A DNA stretch of 64,000 nt from Tridacna crocea (Eukaryota > Mollusca > Bivalvia > Cardiida > Cardiidae): contig OX031058.1 of the NCBI GenBank assembly GCA_943736015.1, positions 77,001-141,000 of the forward strand, in the 5' to 3' direction. Each line of letters begins with the position of its first letter. Positions within the stretch are counted from its first letter, which is position 1. This document shows positions 9,935 through 18,218 of the stretch, one piece after another. Both the position numbers and the translations under genes were made by a program. The notes beneath the pieces are model-generated. The model searched no databases, was not told where the DNA came from, and saw only the letters and a list, made by a program, of their open reading frames with translations.

Positions 9935-12341
9935 TTAACTCTTTACCAAACAACAAAATATTAGATTATGCCAAATTGAAAGCACCAGCAGACAACAAAG
10001 TAAATGTGGCTAAAAAAGTAAAACATGTTATGAGAGGGGTAAAAAACATTGTGAGAAAAGAAGGAAATGCTGGTTATCAGCATTTTTAGCTCACCTGAGC
10101 ACGAAGTGCTCATGGTGAGCTATTGTGATCGTGCTGTGTCCGGCGTCCGTCGTGCGTCGTACGTCGTCAACTTTTTACCTTGTGTACGCTCTACAGGCCA
10201 CAGTTTTGGTCGGATACTCATGAAAGTTGGTCAGGATGTTTGTCTCGATGAAATCTCGGACGAGTTCGAAAATGGGTCATGTGGGGTCAAAAACTAGGTC
10301 ACTAGGTCAAATCTTAGAAAAACCTTGTGTACGCGCTAGAGGCCGCATTTTGAGTCCGATACTCATGAAAGTTGGTCAGGATGTTTGTCTCGATGATATC
10401 TCGGACGAGTTCGAAAATGGGTCATGTGGGGTCAAAAACTAGGTCACCAGGTCAAATCTTAGAAAAACCTTGTGTACGCTCTAGAGGCCGCATTTTGAGT
10501 GGGATACTCATGAAAGTTGGTGAGGATGTGTATCTCGATGATATCTCGGACGAGTTCGAAAGTGGGTCACGTGGGGTCAAAAACTAGGTCACCAGGTCAA
10601 ATGTTAGAAAAACCTTTTGTACGCTCTAGAGGCTACATTTTCAGTCGGATACTCATGAAAGTTGGTGAGGATGTTTGTCTGGATGATATTTTCGGACGAG
10701 TTCGAAAGTGGGTCACGTGGGGTCAAAAACTAGGTCACCAGGTCAAATCTTAGAAAAACCTTTTGTACGCTCTAGAGGCCACATTTTCAGTCGGATACTC
10801 ATGAAAGTTGGTGAGGATGTTTGTCTGGATGATATTTTCGGACGAGTTCGAAAGTGGGTCACGTGGGGTCAAAAACTAGGTCACCAGGTCAAATCTTAGA
10901 AAAACCTTTTGTACGCTCTAGAGGCCACATTTTCAGTGGGATACTCATGAAAGTTGGTGAGGATGTTTGTCTGGATGATATTTTCGGACGAGTTCGAAAG
11001 TGGGTCACGTGGGGTCAAAAACTAGGTCACCAGGTCAAATCTTAGAAAAACCTTTTGTACGCTCTAGAGGCCACATTTTCAGTGGGATACTCATGAAAGT
11101 TGGTCAGGATGTTTGTCTGGATGATATCTCGGACGAGTTTGAATATGGGTCACGTGGGGTCAAAAACTAGGTCACCAGGTCAAATCTTAGAAAAACCTTT
11201 TGTACGCTCTAGAGGCCACATGTTCAGTCGGATACTCATGAAAGTTGGTCAGGATGTTTGTCTGGATGATAACTCGGACGAGTTTGAAAATGGGTCACGT
11301 GGGGTCAAAAACTAGGTCACTAGGTCAAATCTTAGAAAAACCTTTTGTATGCTCTAGAGGCCACATTTTCAGTCGGATACTCATGAAAGTTGGTCAGGAT
11401 GTTTGCCTGGATGATATCTCGGACAAGAACGAAAATGGGTCATGTGGGGTCAAAAACTAGGTCACTAGGTCAAATGTTAGAAAAACCTTTTGTAGGCTCT
11501 AGAGGCCACATTTTCAGTCCGAAACTCTTGTAAGTTGGTCAGAATGTTTGTCTTGATGATATGTAAGACAGGTTTGAAAATGGGTCATTGGGGGTTAAAA
11601 ACTAGGTCACCAGGTCAAATCTTAGAAAAACCTTGTATATGCTCTGGATGCCACATTTTCAGTCCAACACTCTTGAAAATTAGTCAGAATGTTTGCCTTT
11701 ATAATATCTTGGATGAGTTTGAAAATGGGTCATGTAGGGTCAAAAACTGGGTCAATAGGTCAAATGTTATAAACACTTTTTGTATGCTCTGGAGGACACA
11801 TTTTCAGTCTGATACTCCTAAAACTTGTTCATAATAGTTGTCCTGGTGATACCTTGAATGAGTTTGAAAATGGGTCATGTGGAGTCAAAAACTAGGTCAA
11901 TGGGTCAAATATTAGAAAAACCTTGTGTACACTCCAGAGGCTACATTTTCTGCCTGATACTCTTCAGACTTGGTCAGAATGTTTGTTTTGGTGATGTCTC
12001 AAAAGAGTTTGATAATGGGTATTTGTCGGGTCCAAAACTAGGTCACTTGATGAAATCTTAGACAAACCTTTTGTACACTGTAGAGGCCACATTTTCAGTC
12101 CAATACTCATGAAACTTGGCCAGAATGTTTGTCTTATTGATATCTCAAAAATGTTTGATGATGGGTAATGTCTGATAAAAAACTAGGTCACTGGGAAACT
12201 AGATGGTGCATGTTTGGTCAATAAACTCAGGTGAGCGAATTCAGGGCCATCATGGCCCTCTTGTCTCCTATTCCCAAAATGTTTTCAAAAGGTGTCTTTC
12301 TCCAAGTCATTTAAACTCGGGATTGTATGGTAAAGGGTTAA
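9935..12341 (-). mobile_element. Family A MITE interrupted by a rolling-circle-like element
   Basis: The left half 9935-10086 (TTAACTCTTTACCAAACAAC up to GGTTATCAGCATTTT) and right half 12265-12341 (CTCCTATTCCCAAAATG to GGTAAAGGGTTAA) join into one normal MITE, TTAA at both ends. The inserted element is 10087-12264 and no base of the MITE is duplicated. Confidence 0.9.
10087..12264 (+). mobile_element. Helentron/HINE-like element, family 1, copy 1
   Basis: The 5' end TAGCTCACCTGAGCAC folds with GTGCTCATGGTGAGCT. It is followed by GTCCGTCGTGCGTCG-type sequence and 14 tandem units of about 145 bp (for example GGATACTCATGAAAGTTGG near 10211, 10356, 10502 and onward). The 3' end holds CTCAGGTGAGCG, complementary to the 5' stem, then the hairpin GGGCCATCATGGCCC and the terminus CTCTTGT. 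Subterminal inverted repeats, a 3' hairpin and insertion without duplication are the features of helentron-associated elements; mollusc elements of the pearl/CvA type have the same plan. The open frames in this array are side effects of the repeat period. Confidence 0.8.
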
Positions 12342-12371
12342 TCAAATTCATATTTACAATGGTTGACTTTT

Positions 12372-14394
12372 TAGCTCACCTGAGCACGAAGTGCTCATGG
12401 TGAGCTATTGTGATTATGCTGTGTCCGTCGTGCGTCGTCCGTCGTCAACTTTTTACCTTGTGTACGCTCTATAGGCCACAGTTTTTGTCGGATACTCATG
12501 AAAGTTGGTCAGGATGTATGTCTAGATGAAATCTCGCACGAGTTCGAAATTGGGTCATGTGGGGTCAAAAACTAGGTCACTAGGTCAAATCTTAGATAAA
12601 CCTTGTGTACGCTCTAGAGGCCACATTTTGAGTCGGATACTCATGAAAGTTGGTCAGGATGTTTGTCTCGATGATATCTCGGACAGGTTGGAAAATGGGT
12701 CACGTGGGGTCAAAAACTAGGTCACTAGGTCAAATCTTAGAAAAACCTTGTGTACGCTCTAGAGGCCACATTTTCAGTCAGATACTCGTGAAAGTTGGTC
12801 AAAATGTTTGTCTGGATGATATCTCGGATGAGTTCGAAAATGGGTCAAGTGGGGGTCAAAAACTAGGTCACCAGATCAAATCTTAGAAAAACCTTTTGTA
12901 CGCTCTAGAGGCCACATTTTCAGTCGGATACTCATGAAAGTTGGTCGGGATGTTTGTCTCGATGATATCTCAGACGAGTTTGAAAATGGGTCACGTGGGG
13001 TAAAAAGCTAGGTCACCAAGTCAAATCTTAGAAAAACCTTGTGTACGCTCTAGAGGCCACATTTTCAGTCGGATACTCATGAAAATTGGTCAGGATGTTT
13101 TTCTGGATGATATCTCAGACGAGTTCGAAAATGGGTCATGTGGGGTGAAAAACTAGGTCACCAGGTCAAATCTTAGAAAAACCTTGTGTACGCTCTAGAG
13201 GCCACATTTTCAGTCAGATACTCATGAAAGTTGGTCAGGATGTTTGTCTGGATGATATCTCGGACAAGATCGAAAATGGGTCATGTGGGGTCAAAAACTA
13301 GGTCACTAGGTCAAATGTTAGAAAAACCTTTTGTAGGCTCTAGAGGCCACATTTTCAGTCCGAAACTCTTGTAAGTTGGTCAGAATGTTTGTCTTGATGA
13401 TATCTCAGACAGGTTTGAAAATGGGTCATTTGGGGTTAAAAACTAGGTCACCAGGTCAAATCTTAGAAAAACCTTTTGTACGCTCTAGAGGTCACATTTT
13501 CAGTTGGATACTCATGAAACTTGGTCAGGATGTTTGTCTGGATGATATCTCAGACAAGATCGAAAATGGGTCATGTGGGGTCAAAAACTAGGTCACTAGG
13601 TCAAATGTTAGAAAAACCTTTTGTAGGCTCTAGAGGCCACATTTTCAGTCCGAAACTCTTGTAAGTTGGTCAGAATGTTTGTCTTGATGATATCTCTGAC
13701 AGGTTTGAAAATGGGTCATTTGGGGTTAAAAACTAGGTCACCAAGTCAAATCTTAGAAAAACCTTGTAGATGCTGTGGATGCCACATTTTCAGTCCAACA
13801 CTCTTGAAAATTAGTGAGAATGTTTGCCTTTATAATATCTTGGATAAGTTTGAAAATGGGTCATGTTGGGTCAAAAATTGGGTCAATAGGTCAAATGTTT
13901 TAAACACCTTTTGTATGCTCTGGAGGACACATTTTCAGTCTGATACTCCTAAAACTTGTTCATAATATTTGTCCTGGTGATACCTTGAATGAGTTTGAAA
14001 ATGGGTCATGTGGAGTCAAAAACTAGGTCAATGGGTCAAATATTAGAAAAACCTTGTGTACACTCTAGAGGCTACATTTCTGCCTGATACTCTTCAGACT
14101 TGGTCAGAATGTTTGTTTTGATGATGTCTCAAAAGAGTTTGATAGTGGGTAATTGTCGGGTCCAAAACTAGGTCACTTGATGAAATCTTAGAAAAACCTT
14201 TTGTACACTGTATAGGCCACATTTTCAGTCCAATACTCATAAAACTTGGCCAGAATGTTTGTCTTATTGATATCTCTAAAATGTTTGATTATGGGTAATG
14301 TCTGATAAAAAACTAGGTCACTGGGAAACTAGATGGTGCATGTTTGGTCAATAAACTCAGGTAAGCGATTTCAGGGCCATCATGGCCCTCTTGT
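12372..14394 (+). mobile_element. Helentron/HINE-like element, family 1, copy 2
   Basis: Same 5' stem and 3' hairpin-CTCTTGT end as copy 1, with 13 units of about 145 bp. The last five units (13666-14394) are nearly identical to 11535-12264 of copy 1, including unit-specific variants, while the 5' units differ in number. The two copies are separated by only 107 bp. Confidence 0.8.
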
Positions 14395-14955
14395 TATCAA
14401 ATGACAAGCTTCTAGACCTGACAAAATTTGGAAATATTTGCAGTTGACAATTGACCCCTGGCCAGGTCGTTCTCCTGGACCCACCCGGGTCCCTAGCAGC
14501 CCCTAGCATTAAGTTCACGATTTTCAGGATTTTCAACTTTCAACCATAGAAAAGAAGGAAATGCGGCTACCAGTGTTTACTCCTTTTCTCTGTCTTTTTT
14601 AAAAGCCTATATCCATCAAGGTGTAAAGTGTTGGGATTGTGTGGTAAAGAGTTGATAAGTGAGTGACATGGTATAACAGACGGAAATGCTGAAATTGGTT
14701 GCTATATTAAATGCTATACCAAGCTTGATCTAGATTCAAAGCAGATATTTGATGAATCTTTGGGTATAAAAACAGTATTATGGACTTCAGTCCATTTAAT
14801 GTGTGCATTTTTCAAGTGAGACAAAATATTCAAAATTATTTGTAGAAGATTGTGCTTGTTCTTTTAGGCCCAAGGCATTTGTTACCATAGCAAACATGGC
14901 TCTTTTCTAAAAAGTTGTTGATGAACCGATTTTTGCTTACAGAAATAGCCAATAA
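14395..14955. other. Non-coding, MITE remnant
   Basis: 14540-14655 is a decayed family A MITE (ends TGTGTGGTAAAGAGTTGA). Nothing else recognised. Confidence 0.5.
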
Positions 14956-15967
14956 TTATGCCCCATTTCGAAAAAGTTGGGGTATATTGCTTTGCACTTG
15001 TCCGTCCGTCCGTCGGTCTGTAGACCACCTTTTGTCTGGAGCATAACTCAAAAAGTATTTCAGGTATCATCTTGAAACTACATAGGTGGATAGATCTCAT
15101 TAAAGAAAAGTGCAGTGCACAAGAACCATAACTCTGCCCATCATATTTTTGTAGTTATTGCCCTTTGTTGATTTTCATACTTGATTTTTGTCCGGAGCAT
15201 AACTCTAAAAGTATTTCAGGTGTCATCTTGAAACCTCATAGGTGGTTAGATCTCATTGAGGAGAACTCTGCCCATCATATTTTTGGAGTTATTGCCCTTT
15301 GTTGATTTTCATACTTGATTTTTGTCCGAAGCATAACTCAAAAAGTATTTCAGTTATCACCTTGAAACATCATGGGTGGATTGATCTTATAAAGGAAAAG
15401 TGCAGTGCACAAGAACCATAACTCTGCCCATCATATTTTTGGAGTTATTGCCCTTTGTTGATTTTCATACTTGATTTTTGTCCGGAGCATAACTCAAAAA
15501 GTATTTCAAGTATCATCTTGAAACTTTATATGTTGATAGATCTTATTCAGGAGAAGTGCAGTGCACAAGAACCATAACTCTGCCCATTATATTTTTGGAG
15601 TTATTGCGCTTTGTTGATTTTCATACTTAATTTTTGTCCGGAGCATAACTCAAAAAGTATTTCAGGTATCATCTTGAAACTTTATATGTTGATAGATCTT
15701 ATTCAGGAGAAGTGCATTGCACAAGAACCATAACTCTGCCCATAATATTTTTGCAGCTATTACCCTTTGTTAATTTTCGTATAAAAGTTGATAGTTCACA
15801 CAAATGGGAAGTGCAGTGCCCAAGAATTGTTAATTTATCATTTAAAATTTTTGAGTAATTACCCTTTGTTCATTTTTACACTTTGAACGTAACAGTTTAT
15901 AATCACATGTTGTATTTAGAATTGGATGCCATTAGGGGGGCATACATGTTTTACAAACATCTCTTGT
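14956..15967 (+). mobile_element. Helentron/HINE-like element, family 3
   Basis: Begins TATGCCCCATTTCG...GTTGGGG (stem), then GTCCGTCCGTCCGTCGG, and about five units of 150 bp containing TTTTGTCCGGAGCATAACTC and GAACCATAACTCTGCCCAT. Near the 3' end GGGGGGCATA complements the 5' end; a small hairpin ATGTTTTACAAACAT and CTCTTGT follow. Confidence 0.75.
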
Positions 15968-16016
15968 TACAATATGATCCCTTTATATAACTTAAAGTTA
16001 TATTTTATATTTACAG

Positions 16017-16313
16017 CCTAGACAAACAAAACAAGGTAGATGGTTGGCTATCATACAGAGACAGAACTGTAAGAGAGAAGATGAGATACCTCATGACATC
16101 CCCTTTAACCCTATACCCCCACCTCCCTACCCCCACCCCCCACCACCCGAATACCCATATCTTTCTATTATGTTACAGGCAATACTAGATCGACAGAATT
16201 ATGGACTACATACAGAGACAGAACATATGCTGAGGAGAAGAGACTTCCCTGCCTCCCCCCTTTTACAACTTAGCCACAACTTCCATTTGTCCTGTTGTAA
16301 ATACCAAGGATGA
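16017..16313 (+). other. Possible host exon(s), unrecognised
   Basis: TTTATATTTACAG just before 16017 is a good splice acceptor, and a second one (TCTATTATGTTACAG) precedes about 16180. Both are followed by similar sequence (ATACAGAGACAGAAC in each), as if an exon and its acceptor were duplicated. The long frame reads RQTKQGRWLAIIQRQNC, then a proline-rich run (PPPPYPHPPPP), and ends at TGA 16311-16313. I do not recognise the protein. Between the acceptors lies a C-rich tract that could equally be a polypyrimidine stretch, in which case the proline run is not translated. Confidence that this is coding is low to moderate. Confidence 0.3.
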
Positions 16314-16427
16314 GCTGTGCTCTGACAAAAGGAGGTTAGATGTATCTCCTTGATGTTTTGTACTAAGCAAGTCATCACATAATTATGGATCCATTTAATC
16401 TATTTTGTCTTATTACTGACTGAACCA
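16314..16427. other. Short non-coding spacer
   Basis: No feature seen before the CTAG target site. Confidence 0.4.
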
Positions 16428-16431
16428 CTAG

Positions 16432-16637
16432 TGTTACGACAGACCACTCCTTCCTGCATGGTATACTCCCAATTTAAATACAATACCTGGCTACTGCGTC
16501 AGGGAGATATCTCTTTGGCTCAGTGGTTAGGGTATTGGCTTTGCGTCCGGGAGTTCGGAGTTCGAATCCCGCTCCGATCCTTATTTCTGCCATGCATTTA
16601 TTCATTTGTTTCTTTGTTACGGACTTCGTTCGTAAGA
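16432..16637 (+). repeat. 206-bp LTR-like unit, copy A (complete)
   Basis: Starts TGTTACGACAGACC and ends TTCGTTCGTAAGA, directly followed by a TGG that opens a tRNA complement, the position of a primer binding site. It contains an A-box-like TGGCTCAGTGG (from about 16518) and a B-box-like GAGTTCGAATCCC about 45 bp on, an internal Pol III promoter arrangement. The tRNA-like part does not fold cleanly (T-stem mismatches), so it is not a tRNA gene. If RNA starts at the TTAGGG at 16527 (see copies B and C), U3 is 95 bp and R-U5 is 111 bp. There is no coding capacity. Confidence 0.75.
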
Positions 16638-16689
16638 TGGTTCCGATGCCGGGAATCGAACCCGGGCCGCCTGGGTGAAAACCAGGAAT
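16638..16689 (-). other. tRNA-Glu 3' part with CCA, antisense
   Basis: The reverse complement reads from the anticodon stem (TTCCTGG), through a loop holding TTC, to CCCGGGTTCGATTCCCGG and an acceptor end finishing GGAACCA. CCA is added after transcription, so this derives from a mature tRNA. It abuts the U5 end of copy A exactly where a primer complement belongs, but extends 52 nt rather than the usual 18. Confidence 0.8.
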
Positions 16690-16732
16690 GGTAAACAGGA
16701 GGTCGGGGGTTCGATCCCCCCTGGAGCCTCCA
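16690..16732 (+). other. tRNA-Thr 3' piece with CCA
   Basis: Reads GGTAAACAGGAGGTC, then GGGGGTTCGATCCCCCC (T arm), then TGGAGCC-T-CCA. It begins in the anticodon loop, the usual cut site that makes tRNA halves, and ends with CCA. The isoacceptor call (Thr) is from general resemblance. The next bases (CA, then 16735) start an inverted LTR-like unit at its U5 end. Confidence 0.7.
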
Positions 16733-16734
16733 CA

Positions 16735-16845
16735 TCTTACGAACGAAGTCCGTAACAAAGAAACAAATGAATAAATGCATGGCAGAAATAAGGATCGGAG
16801 CGGGATTCGAACTCCGAACTCCCGGACGCAAAGCCAATACCCTAA
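16735..16845 (-). repeat. LTR-like unit, copy B: R-U5 only (111 bp)
   Basis: From TCTTACGAACG (U5 end) to ATACCCTAA, where complete copies continue CCACTGAGCC. It follows the tRNA-Thr 3' piece in primer-to-product orientation, so tRNA plus copy B has the layout of tRNA-primed minus-strand strong-stop DNA. Confidence 0.75.
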
Positions 16846-16956
16846 TCTTACGAACGAAGTCCGTAACAAAGAAACAAATGAATAAATGCATGGCAGAAAT
16901 AAGGATCGGAGCGGGATTCGAACTCCGAACTCCCAGACGCAAAGCCAATACCCTAA
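16846..16956 (-). repeat. LTR-like unit, copy C: R-U5 only (111 bp)
   Basis: A second 111-bp copy with the same two ends as copy B, joined directly to it. It then joins Gmr1-like integrase sequence at CTTTAAGG. Confidence 0.75.
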
Positions 16957-17152
16957 CTTTAAGGAATATCAAAACAAAGTCAATAGTCAAAGCTCTTATA
17001 AAATTTTTCACATTTGTTGGTCTTCCAAAATCAGTTCAGTCTGATCAAGGGTCAAATTTTATGTCTGGTATATTCCAACAGGTTATGCATGAATTAGGGA
17101 TCAAGCAATACAGGTCATCCGCTTATCACCCTGAAAGTCAAGGTGCTTTAGA
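16957..17152 (+). pseudogene. Gmr1-like integrase fragment
   Basis: Translates to the central integrase region, with SVQSDQGSNF (second catalytic Asp) and SSAYHPESQGALE (catalytic Glu). It is cut right after this and joined, with a few shared bases, to a primer-site segment. Confidence 0.85.
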
Positions 17153-17205
17153 AATTGGGGGCTCGTCCGGGATTGGAAACTAGACTAACGCATTGAAAGA
17201 AAATA
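17152..17205 (+). other. Primer-site and leader fragment of a Gmr1-like element
   Basis: GAAATTGGGGGCTCGTCCGG followed by GATTGGAAACTAGACTAACG, as in the full copies, but without the LTR that should precede it. Confidence 0.85.
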
Positions 17206-17388
17206 AGAAAATTCATGTTAAAATCAGTTGCATAACTTCTAGTAAACAGATTGTATAAAGGCCTGGAAACTTCCAGCACAATATTCCACAAGAGAGAATC
17301 CAGTTCTAAAAATAGCAACAGGGGAAAACCATTCAAAAATAGATACACACATGAACAAAGCTAATAATAACTGGGCATGTACATAACA
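17206..17388 (-). repeat. Partial LTR of a Gmr1-like element
   Basis: Matches the U3-side part of the LTRs, ending ATGTACATAACA at 17388, in minus orientation. Confidence 0.85.
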
Positions 17389-17720
17389 CTTCCCCCCTTG
17401 AAAAGAAAAAGAAAGGTTTATGAAATAAATCTTTCTTTTTTGCAATATTATTTATATACACGTATATGACACTTTAACTGAAGTATTACAGAGGAAATAA
17501 CAAACACAAATATTAATTATTTAAGACTAATGAAAATAATCAAGGTAATGAAAGTACAATTTAAAAGAAAAAACAGTTTAAACTTGATTTAGGGAAAAAT
17601 GACTATTGGAATTTCAAACTCTTGAAAGAGCATCTGGTATAATGTTATCTTTCCCTTTTATGTGTCTTATGTCAAGATTAAACTCTTGAAGCAATGAACT
17701 CCACCTCAGTAATCTTTGAT
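17389..17720 (-). pseudogene. Polypurine tract, 3' UTR and RNase H end, Gmr1-like
   Basis: CTTCCCCCCTTGAAAAG is the complement of the polypurine tract. The segment then runs through the 3' UTR into the C-terminal RNase H sequence (LDIRHIKGKDNIIPDALSR). It breaks at about 17720 and switches to integrase sequence. Confidence 0.85.
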
Positions 17721-17778
17721 CATCAGCTGGGACATCAAATGGTCGCCATTTTCTCATAAGAATCCCATTCTTTATATC
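17721..17778 (-). pseudogene. Short integrase N-terminal fragment
   Basis: 58 bp encoding NGILMRKWRPFDVPAD on the minus strand. It also joins a plus-strand LTR end (CGTAACAG) at about 17779. Confidence 0.8.
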
Positions 17779-18114
17779 GTAACAGAAATTGGGGGCTCGT
17801 CCGGGATTGGAAAATAGACTAACGTATTTGTTTTCCATTTTGGGATTAACCATCGATTGGAAACTAGACTAACGCATTCGTTTACTAATCAGTAATTATA
17901 ATACAATTTTGTACTTGAATCCAGCAACAAACAAACATGTCTTTTGACTTAGATAAATTTACGGCTGAACCATCTGTGGAGTTATTGAATTTGGGTAAAA
18001 AGACTGATTTGCTTAATCTTGCTAAGCACTATAAATTGTCTGAAATAAAATCTTCAATGCGTAAACATGAAATTAAGAACATTTTGGTACAATATTTTGT
18101 TGATGAGGAAAGGG
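17779..18114 (+). pseudogene. LTR end, tRNA-Pro site, leader and gag start
   Basis: CGTAACA (last 7 bp of an LTR), then the tRNA-Pro site TGGGGGCTCGTCCGGGAT (about 17791-17808), the leader with its doubled ATTGGAAA motif, and gag from ATG 17937 (MSFDLDKFTAEPS) to VDEE, where it is cut and replaced by LTR-like sequence. Confidence 0.88.
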
Positions 18115-18211
18115 TTAGGGTATTGGCTTTGCGTCCGGGAGTTCGGAGTTCGAATCCCGCTCCGATCCTTATTTCTGCCATGCATTTATTCATTTGTTTC
18201 TTTGTTACGGA
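18115..18211 (+). repeat. LTR-like unit, copy E: starts at TTAGGG
   Basis: The sense copy of R-U5, beginning at the same TTAGGG at which B and C end (plus GG shared with gag) and stopping 14 bp short of the U5 end. Seven unassigned bases (TTCCTGG) precede the resumption of Gmr1-like sequence. Confidence 0.75.
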
Positions 18212-18218
18212 TTCCTGG

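Noticed and set aside
10227-13965. A family of short repeated plus-strand proteins
   Set aside because: The frames recur every 145 bp because the DNA is a tandem repeat. Their starts and stops fall at the same unit positions and the flanks are transposon ends.
10087-14394. CRISPR-like array
   Set aside because: Units are about 145 bp, adjacent and without spacers, and the sequence is eukaryotic.
16115-16150. Proline-rich protein domain
   Set aside because: The C-rich run may be a polypyrimidine tract before the second acceptor. Kept only as part of a low-confidence exon call.
16527-16532. TTAGGG as a telomere-related sequence
   Set aside because: A single hexamer inside the A-box region. 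The shared breakpoint is better explained by the RNA start or by a reverse-transcriptase stop.
16498-16580. A tRNA gene
   Set aside because: A and B boxes are present, but the T stem has several mismatches and the acceptor ends do not pair. The sequence lies within a repeated 206-bp unit.
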